The position numbers and the translations under genes were made by a program. The notes beneath the pieces are model-generated. The model searched no databases. It was not told where the DNA came from and saw nothing but the letters and a program-made list of their open reading frames with translations. A DNA stretch of 64,000 bases from Clostridia bacterium (lineage in GTDB: Bacteria; Bacillota; Clostridia; RGIG6154): positions 186,001-250,000 of the forward strand of contig JAFQRW010000011.1 of assembly GCA_017409875.1 (NCBI GenBank), written 5' to 3'. Shown piece after piece: positions 38,712 through 47,441 of this stretch. Positions within the stretch are counted from its first letter, which is position 1. Every line of letters begins with the position of its first letter.

Positions 38712-39182
38712 TTACTTACTACCCATAAATGGGTCCCGCGGGTCAAACAAACTTAATTGATCACTTTCATAATCTCTTTTTAATTGTTCGGATATATATT
38801 TCTTTATCGCTTTTGTGTTTTTACCCGCGGTATCCACGTAATATCCCTTACACCAAAATTCGCGATTTCGGTATGCGAATTTCATATTTCCCCACTTTTG
38901 AAATATCATAAGTGAGCTTTTACCTTTTAAATATCCCATAAACCCTGAAACACTCATTTTGGGCGGGATGCTGACCAACATATGTATGTGATCCGGACAT
39001 ACTTCTCCCTCTATTATCTCCACTCCTTTCCATTGACATAGTTTTCGTAGTATTTCTCTGATTTCTAATCTTTTTTCTTCGAAAAACACTTTCCTTCTAT
39101 ATTTCGGTGCGAACACTATATGGTACTTGCAATCCCATTTTGTATGTGCTAAACTATTTGTGTCTATGTTTTCTTTTCTCAT
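38712..39182 (-). CDS. tnpA: IS200/IS605-family transposase TnpA (Y1)
   Basis: A 156-residue HUH single-strand transposase. The metal-binding HUH pair is HIH (residues 65-67, in PDHIHMLVSIPP), and the catalytic tyrosine is probably Y129 in IKKYISEQ. The N-terminal KYHIVFAPKYRRKVF and the FWCKGYYVDTAGKN block are typical. The gene is intact, so the element may be active. The start ATG has GGAGG, but that site lies in one arm of a 14-bp inverted repeat (39189-39202 / 39241-39254). Confidence 0.95.
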   Translation of the reverse strand: MRKENIDTNSLAHTKWDCKYHIVFAPKYRRKVFFEEKRLEIREILRKLCQWKGVEIIEGEVCPDHIHMLVSIPPKMSVSGFMGYLKGKSSLMIFQKWGNMKFAYRNREFWCKGYYVDTAGKNTKAIKKYISEQLKRDYESDQLSLFDPRDPFMGSK

Positions 39183-39188
39183 AGATTT

Positions 39189-39254
39189 AATCCTCCAATG
39201 TGTTTTTTTATTCTTGACTGGCAGGTCAATTTTATTATATCACATTGGAGGATT
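39189..39254 (-). promoter_or_regulatory. Fold-back over the tnpA ribosome site, with internal promoter box
   Basis: Perfect arms AATCCTCCAATGTG (39189-39202) and CACATTGGAGGATT (39241-39254) pair in any minus-strand RNA entering from outside, hiding GGAGG. A TATAAT box on the minus strand (39234-39239) lies between the arms, so an RNA started there would lack the 5' arm and leave the site open. Confidence 0.65.
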
Positions 39255-39281
39255 TCTGTTCATCGGTTAACCTCTACTGAA

Positions 39282-39300
39282 CCACGCGACTATCGCGTGG
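39282..39300. repeat. Left-end hairpin of the IS200-like element
   Basis: CCACGCGA-CTA-TCGCGTGG, extended by two A-T pairs; same stem length and loop size as the right-end hairpin. Confidence 0.75.
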
Positions 39301-39320
39301 TTTTCGTTATGCAATAAAAT

Positions 39321-39350
39321 AAAGAGGTGCGTTTTCGCACCTCTTTTATT
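39321..39350. terminator. mutS2 terminator, ancestrally shared with potD
   Basis: Stem AAAGAGGTGCG / CGCACCTCTTT (39321-39331, 39336-39346) with a TTTT loop. It ends mutS2 on the minus strand. Removing the IS element would place it 11 bases after the potD stop. Confidence 0.88.
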
Positions 39351-41718
39351 ATTTCATTTTAACTACTGTAACCCCTGCTTCCCCTTCGCCATATACGCCA
39401 AGTCTGAAATCCTTTACCGCATGATGCCCCTTAAGAAGCTCATGAATTGCAGATTTTAATGCACCCGTACCTTTTCCATGTACTACAGTTATTTGCGGCA
39501 AATTTGCAACAGATGCGTCATCTAAGAACTTATCAACCTTATCAACAGCTTCTTGCGCATACATTCCCCTTACATCTATCTGTGGTGAAATTGTAGCAGC
39601 CTTACTCACAAACTCTTTTGTAGAAACATACGCCTTTGCAATATTTTCCGATTCATTTTCTTCAGCAATTCTTAAAGATGCTAAAGGAACAGAGATTTTT
39701 AAAATTCCCGTCTGAACCTGGACATTTCCTTTTTTATCAGGTGCAGCAAGCACCGTACCATTAGAATTGGTATCAGTAACAAAAACAACCGTTCCAGGAA
39801 TAACATTTTTAGGTATCTGTCCTTTTACTTCTTTAACCTGCTGATTATTTCTTCTCCTGACGCTGTCTTTTTTCTTTTTAAGTTCTTTTCTGAATTTTTC
39901 AAGTTGCTTTAATGCTTCATCGTCATTGTTTTGTTTCTTAAGGTTAATAATCTCAGCAATCATTTCATCAACTTGTTTTTGCGTGTCAGAAATGATTTTT
40001 TCCGCATCGTAAGCTGCTTTTTCCAAAAGTTTATCTTTTTCTTTTTCAAGCTTATTTTTTTCGTGTTTAGCAGACTGCTTATATTCAGCAGCATCTTTTT
40101 TTAATCTCGTAGCCTTGTTTAGTTCTCGTTGTGCTGTCATGCGACTATGCTCAAGGTCAGATAAAATATCTTCAAACTTGATATTATCACGCGAAATATA
40201 GCTTTCTGCCTCATTAATAATACTTTCATCAAGTCCAATCCGCTTGGAAATTGCAAACGCATTTGACTTTCCGGGAGTGCCAATATTAAGGTTATATGTC
40301 GGTCTTAGTGTTTTAACATCAAACTCACATGAAGCATTTTCTATCCTTTCAGAACTCATAGCATATAATTTAATTTCACTGTAATGAGTAGTTGCAACTG
40401 TTTTTGCTCCACGTTTTCTCACTGTTTCTAATATTGCTATTGCAAGTGCTGCACCTTCTGTTGGGTCAGTACCAGCTCCAAGCTCATCAAACAATACCAA
40501 GCTTCCAGGTGAAACATTGTTAACAATTTCCACGATGGTAGTCATGTGCGAAGAAAAAGTACTAAGGCTTTGTTCAATGCTTTGTTCATCACCAATATCA
40601 GCATAAACATTTTCAAAAACTGATATTGCACTTCCATCCGCAACAGGAATTAAAAGTCCTGCTTGTGCCATAAGAGTTAAGAGCCCTACTGTTTTTAAAC
40701 TAACAGTTTTTCCGCCGGTATTTGGTCCTGTAATAACCAATGTATCAAAGCTTTCTCCAATGTAGATATCTATTGCGACAACCTCAGTTTTGTCGATTAA
40801 CGGATGACGTGCTTTTCTCATTTTAACAACGCCATCATTATTAACTTTCGGCTTCATAGCATTAATATCTACTGCATATTTTGCTTTTGCAAATGCAACA
40901 TCAAGTTTTGCAATATACTTGATGTTTTCTAGTAAGCTATCACCAATAAGTGCAATTTTTTTCGAAAGTTCTTTTAGAATGCGCTCAACTTCTCGAAGCT
41001 CCTCTAACTCAAGTTCACGGATGTTATTATTAAATTCAACAACAGAAGCAGGCTCAACAAACAAAGTTGCACCGGTTGAAGATGTGTCGTGAACGATACC
41101 TTTTATATTTGCTTTATACTCTGATTTAACAGGAACAACATATCTCCCGCCTCTTGTTGTAACAATGGGCTCTTGCAAAAACTTTGCATACTGTTCAGAA
41201 GAAATATAACTGTTAAGCGTAGATTTGATTTTGGCATCAAACTGCATTTTGCTACGCCTTATTTTTAACAATTCTGAAGATGCAGCATCAGATAACGTTT
41301 CTTCATTAAGGATTGAAGAATCAATTTCTTTTTCTAAAGATTCATAAGAATAAATATTTTCAATATAGCTGTTAATTATCTCATATTCTTGAATATCTTC
41401 ACCGTACTCATGATAAGCTCTTGAAACCCTAAGCAGTGTGCAAATTGACAATAGTTCCTTGATTGATAATGTGCCATCTGCCATTGCTCTTTTTATAAGC
41501 TCGTCCTGATTTTCAAGTCCACATGATGGTGGTGCAGAAAACTTAAGCAGCAAAACAACTGCTTGATCTGTTTCATCAAGCAGGTACTTAACATCATCAA
41601 TATCAGTTTTTGGTTTCAAACCTAAGACTCTTTCTTTAGTCTTACTGCCTGTTGCGTATTCTGATACTTTTTTTAGAATTTTATCAAACTCAAGAATAGT
41701 TAAGGTTTTATTATTCAT
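39349..41718 (-). CDS. mutS2: Endonuclease MutS2
   Basis: MutS-like ATPase linked to recombination control and rescue of collided ribosomes, 789 residues. MutS core with Walker A GPNTGGKTVSLKTVG (about residue 331) and Walker B LVLFDELGAGTDPTEG, a long coiled coil (about residues 520-630), then a KOW-like segment and a C-terminal Smr nuclease domain (IDVRGMYAQEAVDKVDKFLDDA, VVHGKGTGALKSAIHELL). The mismatch-recognition domain of MutS1 is absent, as usual. It overlaps the upstream isomerase gene by 8 bases. Confidence 0.96.
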   Translation of the reverse strand: MNNKTLTILEFDKILKKVSEYATGSKTKERVLGLKPKTDIDDVKYLLDETDQAVVLLLKFSAPPSCGLENQDELIKRAMADGTLSIKELLSICTLLRVSRAYHEYGEDIQEYEIINSYIENIYSYESLEKEIDSSILNEETLSDAASSELLKIRRSKMQFDAKIKSTLNSYISSEQYAKFLQEPIVTTRGGRYVVPVKSEYKANIKGIVHDTSSTGATLFVEPASVVEFNNNIRELELEELREVERILKELSKKIALIGDSLLENIKYIAKLDVAFAKAKYAVDINAMKPKVNNDGVVKMRKARHPLIDKTEVVAIDIYIGESFDTLVITGPNTGGKTVSLKTVGLLTLMAQAGLLIPVADGSAISVFENVYADIGDEQSIEQSLSTFSSHMTTIVEIVNNVSPGSLVLFDELGAGTDPTEGAALAIAILETVRKRGAKTVATTHYSEIKLYAMSSERIENASCEFDVKTLRPTYNLNIGTPGKSNAFAISKRIGLDESIINEAESYISRDNIKFEDILSDLEHSRMTAQRELNKATRLKKDAAEYKQSAKHEKNKLEKEKDKLLEKAAYDAEKIISDTQKQVDEMIAEIINLKKQNNDDEALKQLEKFRKELKKKKDSVRRRNNQQVKEVKGQIPKNVIPGTVVFVTDTNSNGTVLAAPDKKGNVQVQTGILKISVPLASLRIAEENESENIAKAYVSTKEFVSKAATISPQIDVRGMYAQEAVDKVDKFLDDASVANLPQITVVHGKGTGALKSAIHELLKGHHAVKDFRLGVYGEGEAGVTVVKMK

Positions 41719-42508
41719 AACAGGTTAATAACCCCTCTAAAAAATTTACTGAATTTTTAATTTGACTTATATTTTGATAACAATCGCTATACACTTCTAA
41801 AATTAGTGCTTTATCATAGTTAAATCTATTTAGAAGAGATAAGACCTCTTCAAAGTTTCGCTTGCCGTCACCTGGTAAAACACAAGTAGAAGCATCGTTA
41901 TAATCACTGACATGTACGTTAACAAGATTGCCTTTCATTACACTTATATAATCTTCAATGCTTTCATTTGATCTAAGTGCCTGTTTCAAATCAAGTGTAA
42001 ACCCAAAATCTCTATAATCAAGGTATTGCATACAGTTTTTTAAAAAATCAACGCTCCCCGACTGGCACCAACTTACATTTTCCCACGCAAGCAATCCGCC
42101 ACACTCTCTTGCAATACGAGCAAGAGAAGTAAAGACAAGAGAATACTCTCTATATGAAAAATAATTATTGCTTTGTATGTTTCTATTCCCATGAAACGTG
42201 TAATATGAAGCACCAAGATACCCCATTGCCTTGCAAACTTTTGTAAACTGCAAAAGTGCATCATTGCTCCTTCTTTTATATTCACTAAACAAAAAAGGCT
42301 CAAATGCTGCACAAAAAGAGTGTACTGAAACAACATTGATTCCATAAAAATCAAGCTTATCTTTCAGTAACTTGCAAAAATCCTGCTCAGCTTCACAATT
42401 TGCTTCAAGAAATATTTCAATATTTTTAACCCCAAGTTGCGCAAGCTTATCAATAGTTTTTTCTGTTTCCATTGGGTATAAGCTTGCTGTTGATACTCCA
42501 ATAAACAT
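41711..42508 (-). CDS. Sugar phosphate isomerase/epimerase-like TIM-barrel protein
   Basis: A 265-residue AP_endonuc_2/xylose-isomerase-like TIM barrel. Likely metal ligands are Glu in AWENVSW, Asp in TLDLKQALRS, His in NVHVSDY and Glu in ILEVYSD. The family includes sugar and inositol epimerases and endonuclease IV; no DNA-binding loops typical of Nfo are apparent. Substrate unknown. Translation is probably coupled to mutS2. Confidence 0.8.
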   Translation of the reverse strand: MFIGVSTASLYPMETEKTIDKLAQLGVKNIEIFLEANCEAEQDFCKLLKDKLDFYGINVVSVHSFCAAFEPFLFSEYKRRSNDALLQFTKVCKAMGYLGASYYTFHGNRNIQSNNYFSYREYSLVFTSLARIARECGGLLAWENVSWCQSGSVDFLKNCMQYLDYRDFGFTLDLKQALRSNESIEDYISVMKGNLVNVHVSDYNDASTCVLPGDGKRNFEEVLSLLNRFNYDKALILEVYSDCYQNISQIKNSVNFLEGLLTCYE

Positions 42509-42569
42509 TACTTAACCTTTCTAAAAGTGTCAACAAGTATAATTCTCATATTTATTCCCCTAAAAATTT

Positions 42570-43211
42570 TCAATCATCCAAATGTGGCATATTCCATTTA
42601 AAGTATGCCGCAGCAAATCTTATTAAAACTATAACAATGCTTCCGATTGTCATGGAAACTTCTGCTCCTAAAGGCTTATAAGTATAATAACACACTACGG
42701 CGCCTGCTATTGAAGCCAAAGCATAAATATGCTTTACAAATATATACGGAACATTACCAGTAAATACATCTCGTGTTATTCCGCCTCCAATACCTGTTAT
42801 TACTCCGACAAAAACTACCAACAAGACATTATCATCATAACCAAGTTGCATAGCTGTATTAATACCAATAACTGTAAAAATAGCAAGCCCAATGGAATCA
42901 AACACCAGCATCATAGTATCATACAGCCCCCTGCGACTGTCATTAAGCAACTCTTTTTTCAAATATATGATTATAAACAAGATAAATGATGTGATAACAG
43001 ATGTTATTACATAGGTATAATCGCAAAACATTACAGGCGGTCTTATGCCTAAAATTATATCTCTGATCAATCCACCGCCAACGGTAGTTACAACACCAAG
43101 TACGATAACCCCAAAAACATCCATTTTCATTTTAGCTGCAGTTAAAACACCTGACGAAGCGAATGCAATGCACGCTGTAATCTCTAAAAATCTCAACCAT
43201 ATACTTGTCAT
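42570..43211 (-). CDS. TRIC cation channel family membrane protein (UPF0126/YicG-like)
   Basis: About 213 residues with seven hydrophobic helices arranged as two homologous halves, each with the family glycine motif: VGGGLIRDIILG in the first and IGGGITRDVFTGNVP in the second. Family members from bacteria form monovalent cation channels; the YicG-like branch is otherwise annotated for glycine or unknown transport. Start ATG 43211 with GGAG; ATG 43229 in frame lacks a site. Confidence 0.87.
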   Translation of the reverse strand: MTSIWLRFLEITACIAFASSGVLTAAKMKMDVFGVIVLGVVTTVGGGLIRDIILGIRPPVMFCDYTYVITSVITSFILFIIIYLKKELLNDSRRGLYDTMMLVFDSIGLAIFTVIGINTAMQLGYDDNVLLVVFVGVITGIGGGITRDVFTGNVPYIFVKHIYALASIAGAVVCYYTYKPLGAEVSMTIGSIVIVLIRFAAAYFKWNMPHLDD

Positions 43212-43295
43212 TTTTACATCTCCAAACAAACTAATATAAGCTAGAAAATTGCAATATAAATAATATGCAAGCGCAAATCAGTTAAATATTTAAAT

Positions 43296-43321
43296 AAGTC
43301 TGCCAAAAGACAGACTTATAA
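43296..43321 (-). terminator. Terminator of the dockerin gene
   Basis: Stem ATAAGTCTG / CAGACTTAT (43296-43304, 43313-43321) directly after the dockerin gene stop; modest T content downstream. Confidence 0.65.
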
Positions 43322-43322
43322 T

Positions 43323-43967
43323 CTACTCACTAAAAGTTCGGTTAGCAATTGTCTCTTTCATAGCTGCAACATCCAACAAATTCACCACAAAATCTTTATT
43401 ATAATCTGCCACATAATTATCACGGTCAGTCCATAATCTTGTAACATCTTCAACATTTGCAAGGTAGTTTTTTAGCTTAATTATATCTAATGTATTTAAA
43501 ACACTATCGTTATTTACGTCACCAATTACTAATTCAGCATCAATTCCTAACGGAAATGTAACCCTTGCAGCAGCACTGAAATCATCACCACCAAGCAAAA
43601 GAACGTATGTTCCGATAGGAGCCTGCGAAGAAATTGGGAACGTAAAAGAATCGTTATTATATACAACCTGGTTTATATAATAAATATTTTCTTTTGTCGG
43701 TGTTGCATCAACACCTTCAGGTTTATAAGCAACCACAGTCAGTTGTGACGAGCCTCTTACAAGTTTGTCAGATGAAAACGAAACAGTTACACTCCTGCCA
43801 GAAACCGAAACACCATCTTGCGCAATGCTTATGGTATTTCCGTTTTCAGTAGCAGAATAAAGAGCTACAGCCTGTAAAACATCGAATTCACTACTTTGCT
43901 TAGCAAAACACGATAATGATGCAGATACAATTAAAAACACCAATAAAATGCACAATAATTTACGCAT
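43323..43967 (-). CDS. Small secreted protein with C-terminal type I dockerin
   Basis: 214 residues. A signal peptide ends near SLSCFA/KQ (about residue 22). The middle 110 residues form an unrecognised, beta-rich domain without visible catalytic motifs. The C-terminus carries two calcium-binding dockerin repeats: DVNNDSVLNTLD with IIKLKNYL, and DYNKDFVVNLLD with VAAMKETI. Dockerins normally bind cohesins on a scaffoldin; none is in this window. No enzyme domain is fused, which is unusual. Own promoter. Confidence 0.82.
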   Translation of the reverse strand: MRKLLCILLVFLIVSASLSCFAKQSSEFDVLQAVALYSATENGNTISIAQDGVSVSGRSVTVSFSSDKLVRGSSQLTVVAYKPEGVDATPTKENIYYINQVVYNNDSFTFPISSQAPIGTYVLLLGGDDFSAAARVTFPLGIDAELVIGDVNNDSVLNTLDIIKLKNYLANVEDVTRLWTDRDNYVADYNKDFVVNLLDVAAMKETIANRTFSE

Positions 43968-43994
43968 AAGCTACCCCTTGACTTTTTTTCTTTA

Positions 43995-44023
43995 ATTGTA
44001 CAATATTTCAATTCATTTGTCAA
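43995..44023 (-). promoter_or_regulatory. Promoter of the dockerin gene
   Basis: Minus strand TTGACA (44018-44023), 17-nt spacer, TACAAT (43995-44000). Confidence 0.82.
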
Positions 44024-44033
44024 CTTGAAAACC

Positions 44034-44062
44034 TTGTTAAAATAAAAATTATATGATATACT
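44034..44062 (+). promoter_or_regulatory. Promoter of tmcAL
   Basis: TTGTTA (44034-44039), 17-nt spacer, TATACT (44057-44062); divergent from the dockerin promoter. Confidence 0.68.
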
Positions 44063-44089
44063 AATAAAAAATATACAGGAGAAGTTTTT

Positions 44090-45235
44090 ATGAATTTGCT
44101 TGGTATTATTGCAGAGTACAATCCATTTCATAATGGTCATAAATATCACATTGAAAGATCGAAAGATTTCTTCAAGCCTGACGCCACTGTCGCGGTTTTA
44201 AGTGGCAATTTTACTCAACGTGGCGACATTGCCTGTTTTGACAAATGGACACGTACTAAATGCGCTCTTTTAAATGGTGTTGACCTTGTTGTTGAGCTTC
44301 CTGCGATTTTCGCAACTGCATCTGCTGAACGATTTGCTCAAGGTGGTATTTATTTACTTGACAAAATGAAGGCGAAATACTTATCCTTTGGCGTAGAAAA
44401 CAATATTGACGAACTAAGCAAGATAGTTGACATGTTGCTTAATGAAGATTTTGAAATACAAAAAAAATCAGAAATTCCTTTTTACAAGCTAAGACAACTA
44501 TCATTAAATAATAGCGAAATAGTCACAAAACCAAACAACATTTTAGCAATAGAATACCTCAAGGCATTAAAGACATTAAAATCTGATATTATCCCCCACG
44601 CTGTAAAAAGATTTGGTGCAGGATACAACGATATTGAAATAATAAACAATACCGTCTCTGCCACAAAACTTCGTGATATGATACAAAATGATTATGATTA
44701 CTCAAATGTAATCCCTGAAAATCTTGACAGCGTATATAAATCAGCAGTATTTTTACACACTGAAATGCTATTTGCACAATTAATATATTCAATAAAATCC
44801 AAATCTGCATCCGAATTAAAAGAATATGCTCACATACGCGAAGGAATTGAAAACCGGATATACAAGTATGCTTTTGAGGCAACATCTTTTGACGATTTAA
44901 TTAAAAAAGTCAAATCCAAGCGATACACTTATACTTCCGTTTCCAGAATGTTAATCAGTATTTTACTTGATATAAAAAAAGACGATTTATGCGTCCACCC
45001 CCAATATATTCGTGTTTTAGGGTTAAATGACAAAGGTACCAAGGCTCTAAAATTTATTAAATCGCAGTGCGATTTACCTATTATCACAAAAACTGCCACA
45101 GTGTATGATAAGCTATCTAATGAAGCTAGAAATTCTCTTGATATAGACATAAAATCCAGTGATATATATTATTCTATTTCTAAAACTGTTACCTCAGGTC
45201 GTCCTGATTTTATAAATTCACCAATAAAAATATAA
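44090..45235 (+). CDS. tmcAL: tRNA(Met) cytidine acetate ligase
   Basis: Makes N4-acetylcytidine at the wobble position of elongator tRNA-Met from acetate and ATP. 381 residues with the nucleotidyltransferase opening GIIAEYNPFHNGHKYHI (HNGH at about 14-17), the AVLSGNFTQRGD motif and NNTVSATKLRDMI. Start ATG with CAGGAG. This is the former YlbM family. Confidence 0.95.
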   Translation: MNLLGIIAEYNPFHNGHKYHIERSKDFFKPDATVAVLSGNFTQRGDIACFDKWTRTKCALLNGVDLVVELPAIFATASAERFAQGGIYLLDKMKAKYLSFGVENNIDELSKIVDMLLNEDFEIQKKSEIPFYKLRQLSLNNSEIVTKPNNILAIEYLKALKTLKSDIIPHAVKRFGAGYNDIEIINNTVSATKLRDMIQNDYDYSNVIPENLDSVYKSAVFLHTEMLFAQLIYSIKSKSASELKEYAHIREGIENRIYKYAFEATSFDDLIKKVKSKRYTYTSVSRMLISILLDIKKDDLCVHPQYIRVLGLNDKGTKALKFIKSQCDLPIITKTATVYDKLSNEARNSLDIDIKSSDIYYSISKTVTSGRPDFINSPIKI

Positions 45236-45262
45236 GGTATGCTTTTTAAGAGCATACCTTTT
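45234..45262. terminator. Terminator between convergent tmcAL and prmA
   Basis: Stem AAGGTATGCT / AGCATACCTT (45234-45243, 45251-45260); the first bases overlap the tmcAL stop. Confidence 0.82.
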
Positions 45263-45264
45263 AA

Positions 45265-46230
45265 TCATTTATTCAGCGAGAGCACACCACATGCCCATGC
45301 ATTTAAATTTTCAACACGTTCTAAATTAAATCCATACTTTTGGATTTCATCTAAAACCTCATCTTTTCTTTCAATAATTATGCCGGAGACTATTAGCTTT
45401 CCGTCATCTTTCAGGAAGTCTGCAAAATACGGTGCGAAAGCTTTTAAAACATCTGCTACAATATTAGCAAATATGTAATCATATTGTTTATAGCCAATGC
45501 TATCTCTTAGCTCTTTATTTGATGTTATGTCTCCACACAAAGCATCAAATTCACTTTTGTTAAAATTATTAATTTGAAGATTTTCTGTAGCAATTCTGAT
45601 GCTGTTTTCATCAATATCCACTAATTTTGCATTTTTCCCGCCAAGCAAAAGAGCTCCAATAGACAAAATCCCACTACCGCAGCCTAAATCAAGAATTGAT
45701 TTATTATCAAGATCAAACTGTTGCATAACTTCAAGACACATTTTTGTGGTTTCATGCGTTCCCGTACCAAAACTCATTCCGGGATCAATCTTTAATATCT
45801 TTCTATTATCTTTATTGACAACACTTTCCCAAGAAGGCTTTATCAAAAGTTTTTCGCCAATGTATAGAGGCTTAAAAAACTGTTTCCAGTTATTCTCCCA
45901 ATCTTCTTCTTTAACATTATTGATTGAGACATCTAAAGCTCCATACTTGTTTTGTTTTCTTAATTCTTCAAGCGCCTGTTTTAGTGCAGACATCATATCG
46001 AGCCCCTGAGAATTCTCCGGGAGATACAGTATAACCTTTGTCTGGCAATCTTTCAGATACATAAGGTCGTCATCAACATAATCCCAATAAGTCTGAGTAC
46101 CTTCTAAGAATTCATTAAAATCCTCAGCGCTTTCAATTCTGATTCCTGTGATACCAATATTTAGGAGCTGCCCGGTAAGGACTTCAATTCCTTCGGTGTT
46201 TGTATCAATACTAACTTCAATCCAATTCAT
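45265..46230 (-). CDS. prmA: Ribosomal protein L11 methyltransferase
   Basis: 321-residue SAM-dependent enzyme trimethylating L11. An N-terminal substrate domain (NWIEVSIDTNTEGIEVLTGQLLNIGITGIRI) is followed by KIDPGMSFGTGTHETT and SAM motif ILDLGCGSGILSIGALLLG, then FANIVADVL. It follows dnaJ by 10 bases and closes the heat-shock operon, a common clostridial arrangement. Confidence 0.96.
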   Translation of the reverse strand: MNWIEVSIDTNTEGIEVLTGQLLNIGITGIRIESAEDFNEFLEGTQTYWDYVDDDLMYLKDCQTKVILYLPENSQGLDMMSALKQALEELRKQNKYGALDVSINNVKEEDWENNWKQFFKPLYIGEKLLIKPSWESVVNKDNRKILKIDPGMSFGTGTHETTKMCLEVMQQFDLDNKSILDLGCGSGILSIGALLLGGKNAKLVDIDENSIRIATENLQINNFNKSEFDALCGDITSNKELRDSIGYKQYDYIFANIVADVLKAFAPYFADFLKDDGKLIVSGIIIERKDEVLDEIQKYGFNLERVENLNAWACGVLSLNK

Positions 46231-46240
46231 ACCAATTATC

Positions 46241-47365
46241 CTACTTAAATATATTTTTTACTTTTTCGAAAAAATTGTTCCTGTTTATATGATTATTCCC
46301 ATTATCATAGCTTTGAAATTCCTTTAAAAGGCTCTTTTGTTTTGAAGAAAGGTTTTTGGGAACATCAATTACAACAGTAAACAAATGATCTCCTTTTCCG
46401 AAAATCTTTTTGATACCCTTTCCTTTAATTGAAAAAGTTGTTCCGGTCTGGGTTCCGTCAGGAATTTTATATTTAATCTTACCATGAATTGTGGGTACAT
46501 CGATTTCAGCTCCCAAACATGCCTCAACAAACGTTATAGGAACATCACAATACACATTTGCATCACGTCTTTTGAAAATCGGATGCGGAGCTATTCTTAT
46601 TCCGATTATAAGGTCGCCATATGGGCCACCATTAGCACCAATATTACCAAAGCCGCGCTTTTGTAAATACTGCCCGTTGTCAATGCCCTCAGGAATGTCA
46701 AGCTTAATCTTTTTATTCTTCTGTACCATCCCTTTGCCGCTACATGTTGGGCAAGGAGTCTTGATAACTTTCCCTTTACCGCCGCAATGTGGACATGGTG
46801 ATGATGTCATCATATTGCCAAGGATTGTTCGCTGCATTCTCTTAATCTGGCCTGTTCCTCTGCACTGCTGACACACTTCAGGTTGAGTACCTTTTTTTGA
46901 ACCGCTGCCACCACAGTCAGGGCAAGCTTCAACGCGTTTGAAACTAATTTCTTTAGTTGTGCCAAACGCAGCTTCCTCAAAAGTAATATTTGCTGTAATT
47001 TCAATATCACTTCCCTGTCTTGGAGCATTAGATGATGCAGATGAAGAAAATCCACCAAAGAAAGAATCGAAAATATCACCAAAACCTTCTGCACTGAAAC
47101 CTCCAAATCCGCCGCCTTGTCCTGCTCCGTAACTTGGGTCTACTCCTGCATGGCCAAACTGATCATATCTTGATTTTTTCTCAGGATTAGATAATACCTC
47201 GTATGCCTCATTTACCTCTTTAAACTTTGCTTCAGCCTCTTTGTCGCCGGGATTCATATCAGGATGATATTTTTTTGCCTGAGTCCTGAAAGCTTTTTTA
47301 ATGTCAGCCTCAGAAGCACCTTTTGATACGCCCAGCACTTCATAATAATCGCGTTTATCTGCCAA
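46241..47365 (-). CDS. dnaJ: Chaperone DnaJ
   Basis: Hsp40 co-chaperone of DnaK, 374 residues. J domain with HPD in [18 protein letters not shown], glycine/phenylalanine-rich linker (about residues 74-105), and four zinc-binding repeats [24 protein letters not shown] and CPTCSGKG, then the substrate-binding domain. The start is TTG 47365 with GAAAGGT. Confidence 0.97.
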   Translation of the reverse strand: MADKRDYYEVLGVSKGASEADIKKAFRTQAKKYHPDMNPGDKEAEAKFKEVNEAYEVLSNPEKKSRYDQFGHAGVDPSYGAGQGGGFGGFSAEGFGDIFDSFFGGFSSSASSNAPRQGSDIEITANITFEEAAFGTTKEISFKRVEACPDCGGSGSKKGTQPEVCQQCRGTGQIKRMQRTILGNMMTSSPCPHCGGKGKVIKTPCPTCSGKGMVQKNKKIKLDIPEGIDNGQYLQKRGFGNIGANGGPYGDLIIGIRIAPHPIFKRRDANVYCDVPITFVEACLGAEIDVPTIHGKIKYKIPDGTQTGTTFSIKGKGIKKIFGKGDHLFTVVIDVPKNLSSKQKSLLKEFQSYDNGNNHINRNNFFEKVKNIFK

Positions 47366-47404
47366 AAATTATCTACCTTTCAAAAAATAATAAATAACAA
47401 TGCT

Positions 47405-47429
47405 GTAAGCGGCTATAAAAGCCGCTTAC
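47405..47429 (-). repeat. Hairpin between dnaK and dnaJ
   Basis: Stem GTAAGCGGC / GCCGCTTAC (47405-47413, 47421-47429) with a 7-nt loop and no T run after it; more likely an RNA stabiliser or partial attenuator than a full terminator. Confidence 0.55.
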
Positions 47430-47441
47430 AAATATCAACAC

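Larger units (their letters stand above)
38600..39310 (-). mobile_element. IS200-like insertion sequence (IS200/IS605 superfamily, tnpA only)
   Basis: A 711-bp element with one Y1 transposase gene and no tnpB. It has subterminal hairpins at both ends: 38611-38618/38622-38629 (CCACCCGC stem, 3-nt loop) downstream of tnpA and 39282-39289/39293-39300 (CCACGCGA stem, 3-nt loop) upstream. Eight bases, GCAATAAA, occur at 38600-38607 and again at 39311-39318, as expected if cleavage sites at the right end and in the target are alike. No terminal inverted repeats, as normal for this superfamily. Exact ends are inferred from the 8-bp repeat. Confidence 0.85.
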
